The position numbers and the translations under genes are program-made. The notes under the pieces are model-generated. The model made no database searches. It was not told the DNA's origin and worked only from the letters and a program-made list of their open reading frames with translations. Below, piece by piece: positions 28,537 through 37,018 of a stretch of 64,000 nt of DNA (its first letter is position 1; every line of letters starts with the position of its first letter). The DNA is from Deltaproteobacteria bacterium IMCC39524 (GTDB lineage: Bacteria > Desulfobacterota > Desulfuromonadia > Desulfuromonadales > BM103): contig JARUHJ010000005.1 of the NCBI GenBank assembly GCA_029667085.1, positions 124,001-188,000 of the forward strand, in the 5' to 3' direction.

Positions 28537-28648
28537 TTAACGCAAAGGCGCGAAGAGGGAAAGAAAGTCCGCAAAGAAAACCACTTCAAAAAGCAAGGAT
28601 TGTCACCCTTTGCGTCTCTCCTGGCTTTTCTTAGCGTCTTTGCGTTAA
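28537..28648. repeat. Dispersed intergenic palindrome (copy 4)
   Basis: Begins TTAACGCAAAGGCGCGAAG and ends TTCTTAGCGTCTTTGCGTTAA; inner arms 'AAGTCCGCAAAG' and 'CCCTTTGCGTCTC'. The rest of the 368-bp gap between the ATPase and the helicase gene shows no gene or other structure. Confidence 0.85.
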
Positions 28649-28789
28649 TTTTTACCGTTTTTCTTACTTACAGTCCTTCTCTCGCAAGAACACATAAGAG
28701 CCAACATTTCACGCTGACCCCCTATGCATAAAATATATCCAGAAAGTCTTTCCACAAATGAGCCGGCGTCTCTATAATGCCTCTCACTT

Positions 28790-31333
28790 ATGGATAAATT
28801 TCTCTCGGCAAGATCACAGGAAAAGCTCAGACAGGAAATTCTCGAGTCTGGCGGCAACGAAGTCTTCTGCATTGGCCAGACCGATACAGACCAACTTGTC
28901 GTGGAGGTGGAAATCCTGGCCCGCGGTAGCCGTGACGCAGTTCCAGCCATCCTCCAGACCTGTCGGCCGGGTGATGTGATCATCCACAATCACCCGAGCG
29001 GCCACCTGGAACCTTCCGAGCCGGACCTGGCAATCGCCGGAAACCTCGGCTCCATGGGGGTCGGCTTCTATATCGTCAACAACCAGGTCAGCAAGCTTTA
29101 CCGGGTCGTCGAAGCCTTCAAGCCAACCGAGAACGCAACCGTCGAACATCAGCAGGTTGCAGACATGCTCGGCCCCGGCGGACAGGTCTGCACCAGCCTC
29201 TCGGGGTTCGAAGATCGCCCCGAACAGATGCGCATGGCCTTCGCCGTCACAGAAGCCCTCAACAATCACAGCATTGCCCTGGTCGAAGCCGGTACCGGCA
29301 CGGGGAAAAGCCTGGCCTACCTGGTCCCGGCAATCCTCTGGACCCTTGCCAACCGCGAACGCCTGGTGGTCTCAACCAACACCATCAATCTGCAGGAGCA
29401 GCTGATCCGCAAAGACCTGCCTTTCCTGCAACGGGCCACCGGCCTCGATTTTCGGGTTGAACTGGTCAAAGGCCGCTCGAACTATCTCTGTAAACGCCGG
29501 CTGGAAAGTGCCACGGCTGAACCCGGCCTGTTTGATGATGAACACGTCGGTGAGCTGACATCCCTGCGAGAATGGGCCGAACAGACAGGAGATGGCTCAC
29601 GCGAGGACCTCTCCTTCTTGCCCCATGCCACGCTCTGGGATGAAGTCTGCTGCGAAGCAGACCAGTGCAGTCGCAGCCAGTGCCCCTTTTTTGGCAGCTG
29701 CTTTTTTCACCAGGCCCGGCGCAGGGCCTCTCGTGCCGACATCCTGGTGGTCAACCACGCGCTACTGCTCGCAGACCTTTCCTTGCGCCAGCAGACCGAC
29801 AACTACTCAGCGATGGCTGTGCTGCCGCCATTTTCCCGGTTAGTGATCGATGAAGCTCACCACCTCGAAGAAGTCGCCACGCGCTACTTCAGCACCCAGG
29901 TCACCCGCTTCGCCTTCGCCCGCACACTCAACAGGCTTCGACACCCGCGCAAACCACAGCGCGGACTGCTGCCACGACTCATTATCCAACTGGGAAGATC
30001 TTTGCAGGATGATCAGGATGCTCTCTACCGTGAACTGCATGAGCGCATAGAAGCTTTGATCGGCCAACGCCAGGAGCTGCTTGATCGCTCAATAGCAGAC
30101 CTGGAGCAGTCAGGGACAGTGCTGGCAAAAGAACTCGGCGCGGAGATTCGTTCAACAGAAGAGATTCGCCAACGACTGGTGCCGGCCTTTGTCGAAAAAG
30201 CGGCCTGGGAAAGAACCGAAGGCGTATTGCGCAGCCTGTCGCGCAGCACCAGTGAGTACAGTGAGTCGCTGCGAGAGCTTCTCAAGGCCTTACGCAAACT
30301 CCCTGATGAAGCGGCCGAGGCCTGCCGCTCACTCGGTACCGACCTGGTGGGCGTCAGTGTGCGACTGCAAGTGCTCGCCGACAACCTGCAGACCTTTGTC
30401 GCCAGAGACCCGGGGACCTGCACCTGGTTTGAAGTCACCAAAGGGCGCATAGGCCGGGGTGAAGGGATTATCACCCGGCTTTGCACCGCACCCCTGGTGG
30501 TCGCGCCTCTGTTGCGACAGACCCTGATGGAACGCATGCAGACCGTCGTCATGACCAGCGCGACCCTGACTGTGGCCGGTCGCTTTGACTACCTGCGCCA
30601 CCGGGTCGGCCTGAATGAGTTAGAGCCGGGCCGGCTGACGGAACTGCTCCTGGAGTCTCCTTTCGATTTCGAAAAACAAGCCTTGCTCGCGATCCCGACC
30701 GATATCCCCGAACCGGGTCGTCCCGGCTACGCTGAGGCCGTACGTGACCTGACTGAGCAGGCCTTGCTGGCAGCCGATGGGCGCAGCTTTGTGCTTTTTA
30801 CCGCCTACAGCCTTTTACGCCGCATTCACGGCGAGCTCTCGCCGACCCTGGCTGCCCGCGGCTACCAGGTCTTGCGCCAGGGGGAAACCACCCGGCACAA
30901 CCTGTTGCAGAAGTTCAGCAAAGACCCGACCAGTATCCTCTTTGCCACCGACTCCTTCTGGGAAGGGGTCGATGTGCCCGGCCGTTCACTTGAGCAGGTC
31001 ATCATTGCCCGTTTGCCTTTCCGGGTACCGACTGAGCCGGTTCTTGAAGCACGCGCCGAAGCCATCACCAAGGCAGGCGGAGATCCCTTCATGGAGTACA
31101 CGGTTCCGCAGGCTGTGATCCGCTTTCGTCAGGGCTTTGGCCGCCTGATCCGGCAGCGCACTGATCGTGGGGTGGTCCTGATTCTCGACAGCCGGGTCGT
31201 CAGACGTGGTTACGGCCGACTCTTCCTGCACTCTTTGCCTAATGTCCCCGTTTTAACCAAGCCTCAAAACGAGCTTACTGAAGCCATCAAGGAGTTCTTC
31301 AAGAGCACAGATCCGGGCGTTACAGAGGATTAA
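28790..31333 (+). CDS. JAB/RadC-like domain fused to DinG-type helicase
   Basis: An 847-residue fusion. Residues 1-110 form a JAB/RadC-like domain with the JAMM metal signature HNHPSGHLEPSEPD ('VIIHNHPSG…SMGVGFYIV'). The rest is an XPD/DinG-like SF2 5'-3' helicase: Walker A AGTGTGK (about 168-174), an Fe-S domain with Cys in 'NYLCKRR' and 'CCEADQCSRSQCPFFGSC', DEAH box 'VIDEAHHLEE' (about 353), then 'MTSATLT' and the C-terminal 'RQGFGRLIRQRTDRGVVLILDSRV'. DinG helicases unwind R-loops and repair intermediates. Four cysteines that could hold the Fe-S cluster are present. The fusion makes it unlike E. coli DinG. The ATG at 28790 follows a dispersed palindrome. Confidence 0.9.
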   Translation: MDKFLSARSQEKLRQEILESGGNEVFCIGQTDTDQLVVEVEILARGSRDAVPAILQTCRPGDVIIHNHPSGHLEPSEPDLAIAGNLGSMGVGFYIVNNQVSKLYRVVEAFKPTENATVEHQQVADMLGPGGQVCTSLSGFEDRPEQMRMAFAVTEALNNHSIALVEAGTGTGKSLAYLVPAILWTLANRERLVVSTNTINLQEQLIRKDLPFLQRATGLDFRVELVKGRSNYLCKRRLESATAEPGLFDDEHVGELTSLREWAEQTGDGSREDLSFLPHATLWDEVCCEADQCSRSQCPFFGSCFFHQARRRASRADILVVNHALLLADLSLRQQTDNYSAMAVLPPFSRLVIDEAHHLEEVATRYFSTQVTRFAFARTLNRLRHPRKPQRGLLPRLIIQLGRSLQDDQDALYRELHERIEALIGQRQELLDRSIADLEQSGTVLAKELGAEIRSTEEIRQRLVPAFVEKAAWERTEGVLRSLSRSTSEYSESLRELLKALRKLPDEAAEACRSLGTDLVGVSVRLQVLADNLQTFVARDPGTCTWFEVTKGRIGRGEGIITRLCTAPLVVAPLLRQTLMERMQTVVMTSATLTVAGRFDYLRHRVGLNELEPGRLTELLLESPFDFEKQALLAIPTDIPEPGRPGYAEAVRDLTEQALLAADGRSFVLFTAYSLLRRIHGELSPTLAARGYQVLRQGETTRHNLLQKFSKDPTSILFATDSFWEGVDVPGRSLEQVIIARLPFRVPTEPVLEARAEAITKAGGDPFMEYTVPQAVIRFRQGFGRLIRQRTDRGVVLILDSRVVRRGYGRLFLHSLPNVPVLTKPQNELTEAIKEFFKSTDPGVTED

Positions 31334-31359
31334 AACACAGGGAAACAAACAACTATTGA

Positions 31360-31365
31360 TTGACA
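31360..31365 (+). promoter_or_regulatory. Candidate -35 element for the alanine leader transcript
   Basis: A consensus TTGACA lies 55 bp before the leader ATG. A partner -10 is weak: GATAAC at 31381-31386 is 15 bp away. This is compatible with transcription starting shortly before 31395, giving a short leader RNA. Confidence 0.4.
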
Positions 31366-31420
31366 AAAAATATCAGCCATGATAACTGACGAGACTCATA
31401 ATTAAGCAACGGGGAAACAC

Positions 31421-31528
31421 ATGTTCAAAGCAACCAATATCACCGCAGCAATCAAGGCAGCGCGAGCGAATAACGCGGCTGCAGCGGCGGCCGCTTGCCA
31501 TGAACTTGTCCATTGCCTTGAAAACTGA
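31421..31528 (+). CDS. Alanine-rich leader peptide (35 aa)
   Basis: A 35-residue open frame too short for most gene callers. It has an ACGGGGAAACAC ribosome site before ATG and contains 13 Ala residues, seven of them in one run (codons 19-25, 31475-31495, using GCG, GCT, GCA and GCC), then CHELVHCLEN. Its last codons overlap an RNA segment able to pair with the 5' arm of a terminator 20 nt downstream. This is the layout of amino-acid biosynthesis leader peptides such as those of his, trp and leu operons, with alanine as the sensed residue. The next gene is an aminotransferase, which fits. The peptide itself probably has no function beyond translation. That it could be a small functional peptide cannot be excluded. 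Confidence 0.7.
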   Translation: MFKATNITAAIKAARANNAAAAAAACHELVHCLEN

Positions 31529-31575
31529 TTCAAACTCTTAATTGATCAAGGCCATGGGCAAACGCTCATGGCCTT
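31452..31575 (+). promoter_or_regulatory. Putative Ala-responsive transcription attenuator
   Basis: Four segments can pair in alternative ways. Segment 1 TCAAGGCA (31452-31459) pairs 8/8 with TGCCTTGA (31514-31521). Segment 2 TTGTCCATTGCCTTGA (31506-31521) pairs with segment 3 TCAAGGCCATGGGCAA (31546-31561) over 16 positions with one G-U and one mismatch (antiterminator). Segment 3 pairs instead with segment 4 in the terminator at 31548-31575. A ribosome delayed at the Ala codons would be expected to free segment 2 and prevent termination. Confidence 0.7.
31548..31575 (+). terminator. Attenuator terminator
   Basis: AAGGCCATGGGC (31548-31559) pairs with GCTCATGGCCTT (31564-31575) around AAAC, 12 bp with one G-U, followed by TTTATTT. 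It lies 20 nt after the leader peptide stop and 62 nt before the aminotransferase ATG. Confidence 0.9.
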
Positions 31576-31637
31576 TTTATTTACCCTGAAGCAGATAACC
31601 GCAGGCAGATTCAGGATTAACGGGAAGGGAAAAACTC

Positions 31638-32957
31638 ATGCGCAACAATATCGTTCATATCGGTGCCGGAGAGCTGACCTACGAGATCCGCGCTATCGTG
31701 GAGATCGCCGACAAACTCAGATCGCTCGGCATCAAAACCAACATGGAGAATATCGGCGACCCGATCGCCAAAGGCGAGATCATTCCCCAGTGGATGAAGC
31801 AGATCGTCGCAGATCTCGCCATGAAGGACTGCTCCTACGGATATTGTGCGACCAAGGGTGTGCTTGAAACCCGCGAGTTCCTTGCCGAGATGACCAACAG
31901 ACGCGGCAAAGCGCAGCTCACCCCAGATAACGTTATTTTCTTCAATGGTCTGGGTGACGCCATTCAGAAGGTTTACGGCCTGCTGCGCCGTGAGTCCCGC
32001 GTCATCGGGCCATCACCGACCTACTCCACGCATTCCTCCGGTGAAGCCGCCCATGCCGGACAGAAACCGATCTGTTATCGTCTTGACCCGGCCAACAGCT
32101 GGTTCCCAGACCTTGACGATCTGCGCCTGTCGATCAAATACAACCCGACCATTTCCGGCATTCTGATCATCAACCCGGACAATCCTACCGGCGCCGTCTG
32201 GCCCGAGCGGATCCTCAAGGAGATGGTGGCGATCGCCAAGGAATATGACCTCTTCATTATTGCCGACGAGATTTATCAGAACCTGGTTTACAACGGCCAG
32301 TCGACCAAGCCGATTTCCGACCTGATCGGCGATGTCCCAGCGATCTCAATGAAAGGGATCAGCAAGGAATTGCCCTGGCCCGGATCCCGTTGCGGTTGGA
32401 TCGAGGTCTACAATGCAGACAAGGACCCGATGTTCCAACGCTACATTCAGAGCATCGTCGACTCGAAGATGGTCGAAGTCTGCTCAACGACCTTGCCGCA
32501 GAAAGCCATTCCGCCCATTCTCAGCCATCCGGAATATCCCTCCTGGCTCGAGGAGCGGATCAGACGTTACGAGAAGTTCTCCAATATCGCTTATGAGATT
32601 CTCAATAAGGTTCCCGAGATCAAGGTCAACCGAACAAATGGTGCCTTCTACATGAGCGTCGCCTTCCAGGAGGGACAACTCAACGACAAGCAGACCCTGC
32701 CGATAGAACTTCCCGAGGTCCGCGAACTGGTCGAGAATCTCGTCAACCAGCCGGACGTGTCACCGGACAAACGCTTTGTTTATTACCTGCTGGCCTCGAC
32801 CGGGATCTGTGTTGTGCCCCTGTCTTCGTTCTTCACTCCGGAGCAAGGCTTTCGCATCACTTTGCTTGAACGTGACGAAGAGACCTTCACCCGTATCTTC
32901 GAGAACATCTCGGAAAACATCACGAAATACCTGAGATCAGCGAACAGAAGAAAATAA
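31638..32957 (+). CDS. Class I/II PLP-dependent aminotransferase (alanine-forming candidate)
   Basis: A 439-residue fold-type I aminotransferase. The substrate/cofactor signatures are present: 'DNPTGAVWPERIL' (Asn contacting PLP), 'DLFIIADEIYQNLVYNG' (Asp/Tyr), 'SMKGISKELPWPGSRCGWIE' with Lys in the PLP-lysine position and the Arg-Cys-Gly motif. Substrate cannot be read from sequence alone. The attenuator upstream with an alanine codon run suggests that it makes alanine (for example from pyruvate and glutamate or valine), by analogy with other attenuated operons. GGGAAGG lies 8-9 nt before the ATG. A strong terminator at 32964 ends the unit, so it is a single structural gene. Confidence 0.9.
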   Translation: MRNNIVHIGAGELTYEIRAIVEIADKLRSLGIKTNMENIGDPIAKGEIIPQWMKQIVADLAMKDCSYGYCATKGVLETREFLAEMTNRRGKAQLTPDNVIFFNGLGDAIQKVYGLLRRESRVIGPSPTYSTHSSGEAAHAGQKPICYRLDPANSWFPDLDDLRLSIKYNPTISGILIINPDNPTGAVWPERILKEMVAIAKEYDLFIIADEIYQNLVYNGQSTKPISDLIGDVPAISMKGISKELPWPGSRCGWIEVYNADKDPMFQRYIQSIVDSKMVEVCSTTLPQKAIPPILSHPEYPSWLEERIRRYEKFSNIAYEILNKVPEIKVNRTNGAFYMSVAFQEGQLNDKQTLPIELPEVRELVENLVNQPDVSPDKRFVYYLLASTGICVVPLSSFFTPEQGFRITLLERDEETFTRIFENISENITKYLRSANRRK

Positions 32958-32963
32958 ACAGAC

Positions 32964-32993
32964 AAAGGGCCGGCAATATAATGCCGGCCCTTT
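32964..32993 (+). terminator. Terminator of the aminotransferase gene
   Basis: A 12-bp perfect stem (AAAGGGCCGGCA / TGCCGGCCCTTT) with an ATATAA loop, starting 6 bp after the stop. The following T-tract is poor (GCTATAC). Confidence 0.75.
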
Positions 32994-33077
32994 GCTATAC
33001 TGAACTTAAACAACAGTTTTAATCTTTTTAGGGCTGCTCCAGTACCTGCACCTGCCACTCAAGCCCCCGGGACCTGC

Positions 33078-34493
33078 ATGCTCATTCCGAACAAAAACAA
33101 GCGTAACGAGCTGATTACTTCGCGCGATCAACTGATCAGCTTCCTTAGTGCCGGAGCCCGCCCTGAAAGCGATTGGGGCATTGGCGCCGAGATGGAAAAG
33201 CTGGTCCTTGATATCCACACCGGAGAAGCCGCAGAATTTCACAGGGTCGAAGCACTGCTCTCTGCCTTGGCAAAAAGCGGTGACTGGCAGGAGGTCCGTG
33301 AAGGCACAAGACTGATTGGCTTGCAGGGAGAACATTCCTCCATAACCCTCGAACCCGGCAGTCAGTTGGAACTTTCAGGGCAACTCTGTGCCGACCTCTT
33401 CTGTAACTGCAATGATTTTTCCAAGCATATCGTCAACGCCGTCGCCGCCTGTAACGATCTTGGCTTGATTCTGGTCGGATTGGGAGTTCAACCATTCACG
33501 CCCCTCGATAAAATTGAGTGGGCACCGAAATCCCGTTACGAGATCATGGGGCCCTACATGCTGAAGACTGGTGACATGGGTCAACGTATGATGAAGCAGA
33601 GCGCAGGACTCCAGGTTAACCTTGATTTCTGCGATGAAGCAGACTGCATGAGAAAGCTGCGCCTTGCCCAGGCGCTCTCGCCGCTTATCTACGGGCTGTT
33701 CGCCAACTCACCGCTCCTTGAGGGAGAAGCGAGCGGATTTTTGACCACACGGGGAGAAATCTGGTCCCGCACAGACCCGGACCGTACCGGCCTCTTGCCT
33801 TTCCTGGACAATCCCGGCGCAGGATTCAGTGATTATGTCGATTACGCTCTCGACGTGCCGATGTACTTTATTATGCGCGATGGCCAATATGTCGATCTGA
33901 CCCAACGACCTTTCTGCTTCCGCGAGTACCTTACGTCGGGTTACAAGGGCCATCAGGCAACCATGGCCGATTGGGACCTGCACCTGTCCACGCTCTTTAC
34001 CGAAGTCCGCCTGCGACCGCAGGTCGAAGTCCGCTGCGCCGACAGCCTGCCACCTCACCTGGTCCTGACCGTCGCCGCCCTGCTCAAAGGCCTGATGTAC
34101 GATGAAGACTCCTTCCAGAAAGCCTGGGAGCATTGTCGTCCCACCTCCTCTGCAGAGGTCACACAAACTTCCCGACAGGCATGGAAACTCGGGCTGAAGA
34201 CTCCCTGGAGAGAGGGAACCCTGCAGGACCTGGCACGGACCTGCCTGACACTCGCTCGTGACGGCCTCGACCGTCAGCAATCACGACGCTGCCAGGAACG
34301 CAGCGAGAGTTACTTCCTTAATGGCCTTGATAGCTTGATCGAAGGCGGCGTGACCCTCGCCGAACAACTCTTACAGAATTGGCACGGCAGTCGGCAGGAC
34401 AAGGTCAAAGCGTTGATTCAACATTGCGGCTTTTTCGACGTCGCCTCAAACCGCACGGACGCAAACTGCAGCAATGAGCAGTTCAAATCTTAA
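33078..34493 (+). CDS. gshA: Glutamate--cysteine ligase (GCS2/plant-type)
   Basis: This 471-residue protein resembles the plant/alphaproteobacterial type of gamma-glutamylcysteine synthetase, the first enzyme of glutathione (or of gamma-Glu-Cys thiol) synthesis. Visible family segments are 'DWGIGAEMEKLVLD' (Mg/ATP glutamates), 'GLQGEHSSITLEPGSQLELSG', 'RYEIMGPYMLKTGDMGQRMMKQSAGLQVNLDF' and 'LFTEVRLRPQVEVRCAD'. EgtA-like enzymes have a related fold, so a different gamma-glutamyl amide product is possible. No gshB lies beside it. The ATG at 33078 starts 85 bp after the aminotransferase terminator; no strong ribosome site is seen. It is followed by dispersed repeats. Confidence 0.88.
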   Translation: MLIPNKNKRNELITSRDQLISFLSAGARPESDWGIGAEMEKLVLDIHTGEAAEFHRVEALLSALAKSGDWQEVREGTRLIGLQGEHSSITLEPGSQLELSGQLCADLFCNCNDFSKHIVNAVAACNDLGLILVGLGVQPFTPLDKIEWAPKSRYEIMGPYMLKTGDMGQRMMKQSAGLQVNLDFCDEADCMRKLRLAQALSPLIYGLFANSPLLEGEASGFLTTRGEIWSRTDPDRTGLLPFLDNPGAGFSDYVDYALDVPMYFIMRDGQYVDLTQRPFCFREYLTSGYKGHQATMADWDLHLSTLFTEVRLRPQVEVRCADSLPPHLVLTVAALLKGLMYDEDSFQKAWEHCRPTSSAEVTQTSRQAWKLGLKTPWREGTLQDLARTCLTLARDGLDRQQSRRCQERSESYFLNGLDSLIEGGVTLAEQLLQNWHGSRQDKVKALIQHCGFFDVASNRTDANCSNEQFKS

Positions 34494-34504
34494 ACTATTT
34501 ATGA

Positions 34505-34594
34505 CAGCAAAGACGCGAAGTCGCTGAGATAAGCCTTAAGTATGGAACCTTTCTTCGCTTGCTTTTCTCTGCGCCTTGGCGTCTCTGCGTGAAA
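34505..34594. repeat. Dispersed intergenic palindrome (copy 5a)
   Basis: Degenerate copy: CAGCAAAGACGCGAAGTCGC… at the left and GCGCCTTGGCGTCTCTGCGTGAA at the right. It follows the gshA stop. Together with copy 5b it fills most of the 384-bp gap before tkt, in which I see no gene. Confidence 0.65.
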
Positions 34595-34658
34595 TATGCT
34601 TTTGATTATCGGGTTATCCACTGCACTCCAGTAGCTGTTGTCAGGATTAATAATTCTC

Positions 34659-34747
34659 TTCACCACTCGTTCGTTTCTCTCACTAGAGACACAGAGATGA
34701 CCTGATTTTTTTGAATTTCTCTGTGTCCTCTGTGTCTCTGTGGCGAA
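34659..34747. repeat. Dispersed intergenic palindrome (copy 5b, variant)
   Basis: Left arm TTCACCAC…CACTAGAGACACAGAG and right arm CTCTGTGTC…GTCTCTGTGGCGAA. The 'GTTCG…CTCACTAGAGACACAG' stretch matches the one inside the element at 49098-49264, so this belongs to the GxxExxY-type subgroup of the family. Confidence 0.7.
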
Positions 34748-34877
34748 AGGTTTTCTCTGAACGACCCTCACTTAAGCGAGATTGATAACCAGATTTCATC
34801 GCATTTCCGCTTGTCTTGCCGGCGGCGGGTCAGTATAGTGACCTCTTCAATAAAACCGTTATCCGAGGAGCTTTTTA

Positions 34878-36860
34878 ATGGCACAAACACTAGACATGCA
34901 ACAGGCCCAGAGGGCCATCGACACAATCCGCCTGCTTTCCGCCGACATGGTTGAACAGGCCCAGTCAGGGCATCCCGGCACCCCCATGGAAGCCGCCCCG
35001 ATTGCCTACCTGCTGTACAAAAAGTACATGCGTTACAATCCAAAAAACCCGGATTGGGCAGGGCGTGATCGATTCATCCTCTCCTGCGGCCATGCCTCGG
35101 CGCTCCTTTACAGTATGCTGCACCTCTCAGGCTACGAACTCTCGTTGGACGACCTGAAAAATTTCCGCCAGATCGACAGCCCAACCGCCGGCCACCCGGA
35201 ATTCGGTCACGCGCCCGGCATCGAAACCACCACCGGACCTCTCGGTCAGGGTATCTCGGTTGGCGTCGGCATGGCCATGGGTGCTCGCTTCCTGCAGCAA
35301 CGCGTCAACCAAGAGCTGTTCGACTATACGACCTACGGGATCTGCTCCGATGGCGACCTGATGGAAGGCGTCGCCTCCGAGGCCGCTTCGCTGGCAGGCC
35401 ACCTGCGTCTGGGCAACCTGGTCTATCTCTATCTCGACAACAAGATCACCATCGAAGGCGACACTGACCTGGCCTTCACCGAAGAGGTTGCCACCCGCTA
35501 CCTCAGTTACGGCTGGCACGTTCAGCATGTTGAGGGTGAAAACGTGCAGGATCTTGACCGGGCCATTGCCAAGGCCAAGAGTTCACCCCGTCCTTCTCTG
35601 ATCATCGCCCGCTCGCACATCGGCTTCGGCGCACCGAACAAGCAGGACACTCACGACGCCCACGGCGCGCCACTCGGTGCTGAAGAGTTGAAGCTGACCA
35701 AGAAGTTCTTCGACCGCGACCCCGAGGCAACGTTCGTTGTCCCTGCAGACGTTATAGAGCACATGGGCGAAGCCATCAAGCGTGGTGCCGAACAAGAGGC
35801 AGAATGGCAGAAGGCTTTTGCCAAAGAGCTTCTTCAGAATACCGATCTTGCCGCATGGCAGAAAGTTGCGGCAGGGGAGCTTCCAGAAGGCTGGGACGAC
35901 CTGCCCAAGTTCGCTGCCGGGGAAAAGTTGGCGACCCGCCAGGCCAGCGGCAAAACCCTGAACGCGATTGCAGGCAAACTGCCTTTCCTGCTCGGTGGTT
36001 CAGCCGACCTCGGCCCTTCCAACAACACCACCCTCGTGGGCGAGGATTCCTACACACCGACCACCGTTGGCCGCAACATCCACTTCGGTGTTCGTGAGCA
36101 CGGCATGGCTGCCATTCTCAACGGCCTGGCGCACACGCCCGGGTTGATCCCCTTCGGCGGCACCTTCATGATCTTCGCCGACTACATGCGACCACCGATG
36201 CGCCTTGCAGCAATGATGGGGCTACAGACTGTTTATGTCCTCACCCACGACTCTATCGGCCTGGGCGAAGATGGCCCGACCCACCAACCGATCGAACAAC
36301 TGCCCAATCTGCGAGCGGTCCCTAACCTGACCGTGATCCGCCCCGGCGATGCCAACGAAACCCTTGAAGCATGGAAGGCCACGATTGCCAATCAGCAGGG
36401 TCCAACGGCTTTGATCCTGACCCGTCAGGGTCTGCCGACTCTCGATCGCACCCAGCTCGGTGCAGCAGAAGGCCTCCACCAGGGCGGGTATGTCCTCTCC
36501 AAAGAACAGGGCGATCTGCAGACGATCATCATCGCCAGCGGCTCTGAAGTGCCTCTGGCATTGGACGCACAGAAGCAATTGCAAGCGGATGGTATCGGCA
36601 CACGCGTTGTCTCCCTACCTTCATGGGAGCTGTTTGAAAAGCAGACTCAGGACTACCGCGACCAGGTTCTGCCTCCGGCTTGTCTGAACCGTGTTGCTGT
36701 TGAGGCGGCTTCGAGCTTCGGTTGGGAGCGTTACGTTGGTTTCAAAGGCAAGGTCGTCGGCATGCAGGGTTATGGTGCCAGCGGCCCGGCTGGTCAGCTG
36801 ATGGAGAAGTTTGGTTTTACCGTCGACAACGTCGTTGCTAAAGTTAAAGAACTTTTGTAG
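34878..36860 (+). CDS. tkt: Transketolase
   Basis: Transketolase moves two-carbon units between ketose and aldose phosphates in the non-oxidative pentose phosphate pathway, using thiamine diphosphate. The full 660-residue enzyme is present: N-terminal 'IRLLSADMVEQAQSGHPGTPMEAAPIAYLLY', the ThDP motif 'GDLMEGVASEAASLAGHLRLGNLVYLYLDNKITIEG' (GDG…N-type, here GD…DN), the Pyr domain with 'GVREHGMAAILNGLA' containing the catalytic Glu, and the C-terminal domain ending FGFTVDNVVAKVKELL. CGAGGAG precedes the ATG. It is flanked by repeats upstream and a strong terminator downstream, so it is a single-gene unit. Some enzymes of this class act on other sugars, but the length and motifs fit transketolase well. 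Confidence 0.96.
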   Translation: MAQTLDMQQAQRAIDTIRLLSADMVEQAQSGHPGTPMEAAPIAYLLYKKYMRYNPKNPDWAGRDRFILSCGHASALLYSMLHLSGYELSLDDLKNFRQIDSPTAGHPEFGHAPGIETTTGPLGQGISVGVGMAMGARFLQQRVNQELFDYTTYGICSDGDLMEGVASEAASLAGHLRLGNLVYLYLDNKITIEGDTDLAFTEEVATRYLSYGWHVQHVEGENVQDLDRAIAKAKSSPRPSLIIARSHIGFGAPNKQDTHDAHGAPLGAEELKLTKKFFDRDPEATFVVPADVIEHMGEAIKRGAEQEAEWQKAFAKELLQNTDLAAWQKVAAGELPEGWDDLPKFAAGEKLATRQASGKTLNAIAGKLPFLLGGSADLGPSNNTTLVGEDSYTPTTVGRNIHFGVREHGMAAILNGLAHTPGLIPFGGTFMIFADYMRPPMRLAAMMGLQTVYVLTHDSIGLGEDGPTHQPIEQLPNLRAVPNLTVIRPGDANETLEAWKATIANQQGPTALILTRQGLPTLDRTQLGAAEGLHQGGYVLSKEQGDLQTIIIASGSEVPLALDAQKQLQADGIGTRVVSLPSWELFEKQTQDYRDQVLPPACLNRVAVEAASSFGWERYVGFKGKVVGMQGYGASGPAGQLMEKFGFTVDNVVAKVKELL

Positions 36861-36905
36861 TGGCGTGATGCACGTAGCGCGTAGCGCGAAATACGTTTAA
36901 ACCTT

Positions 36906-36936
36906 AAGGGGGCCGGAACTAAATTCCGGCCCCCTT
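36906..36936 (+). terminator. Terminator of tkt
   Basis: A 13-bp perfect stem (AAGGGGGCCGGAA / TTCCGGCCCCCTT) with a CTAAA loop, followed by TTATTTTTC. Confidence 0.95.
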
Positions 36937-36964
36937 TTATTTTTCAAACTCACAATCCACAAAG

Positions 36965-37002
36965 CCTGGTTTTCCTTTGCGGCCTTTTCGCCTTTGCGTT
37001 AA
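36965..37002. repeat. Solitary arm of the dispersed palindrome (copy 6)
   Basis: Only the right half is seen (TTTCCTTTGCGGCC…TCGCCTTTGCGTTAA), next to the stop of the M3 peptidase gene. No left arm is found within 200 bp. Confidence 0.6.
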
Positions 37003-37018
37003 ATATCATTCTTTTTAT

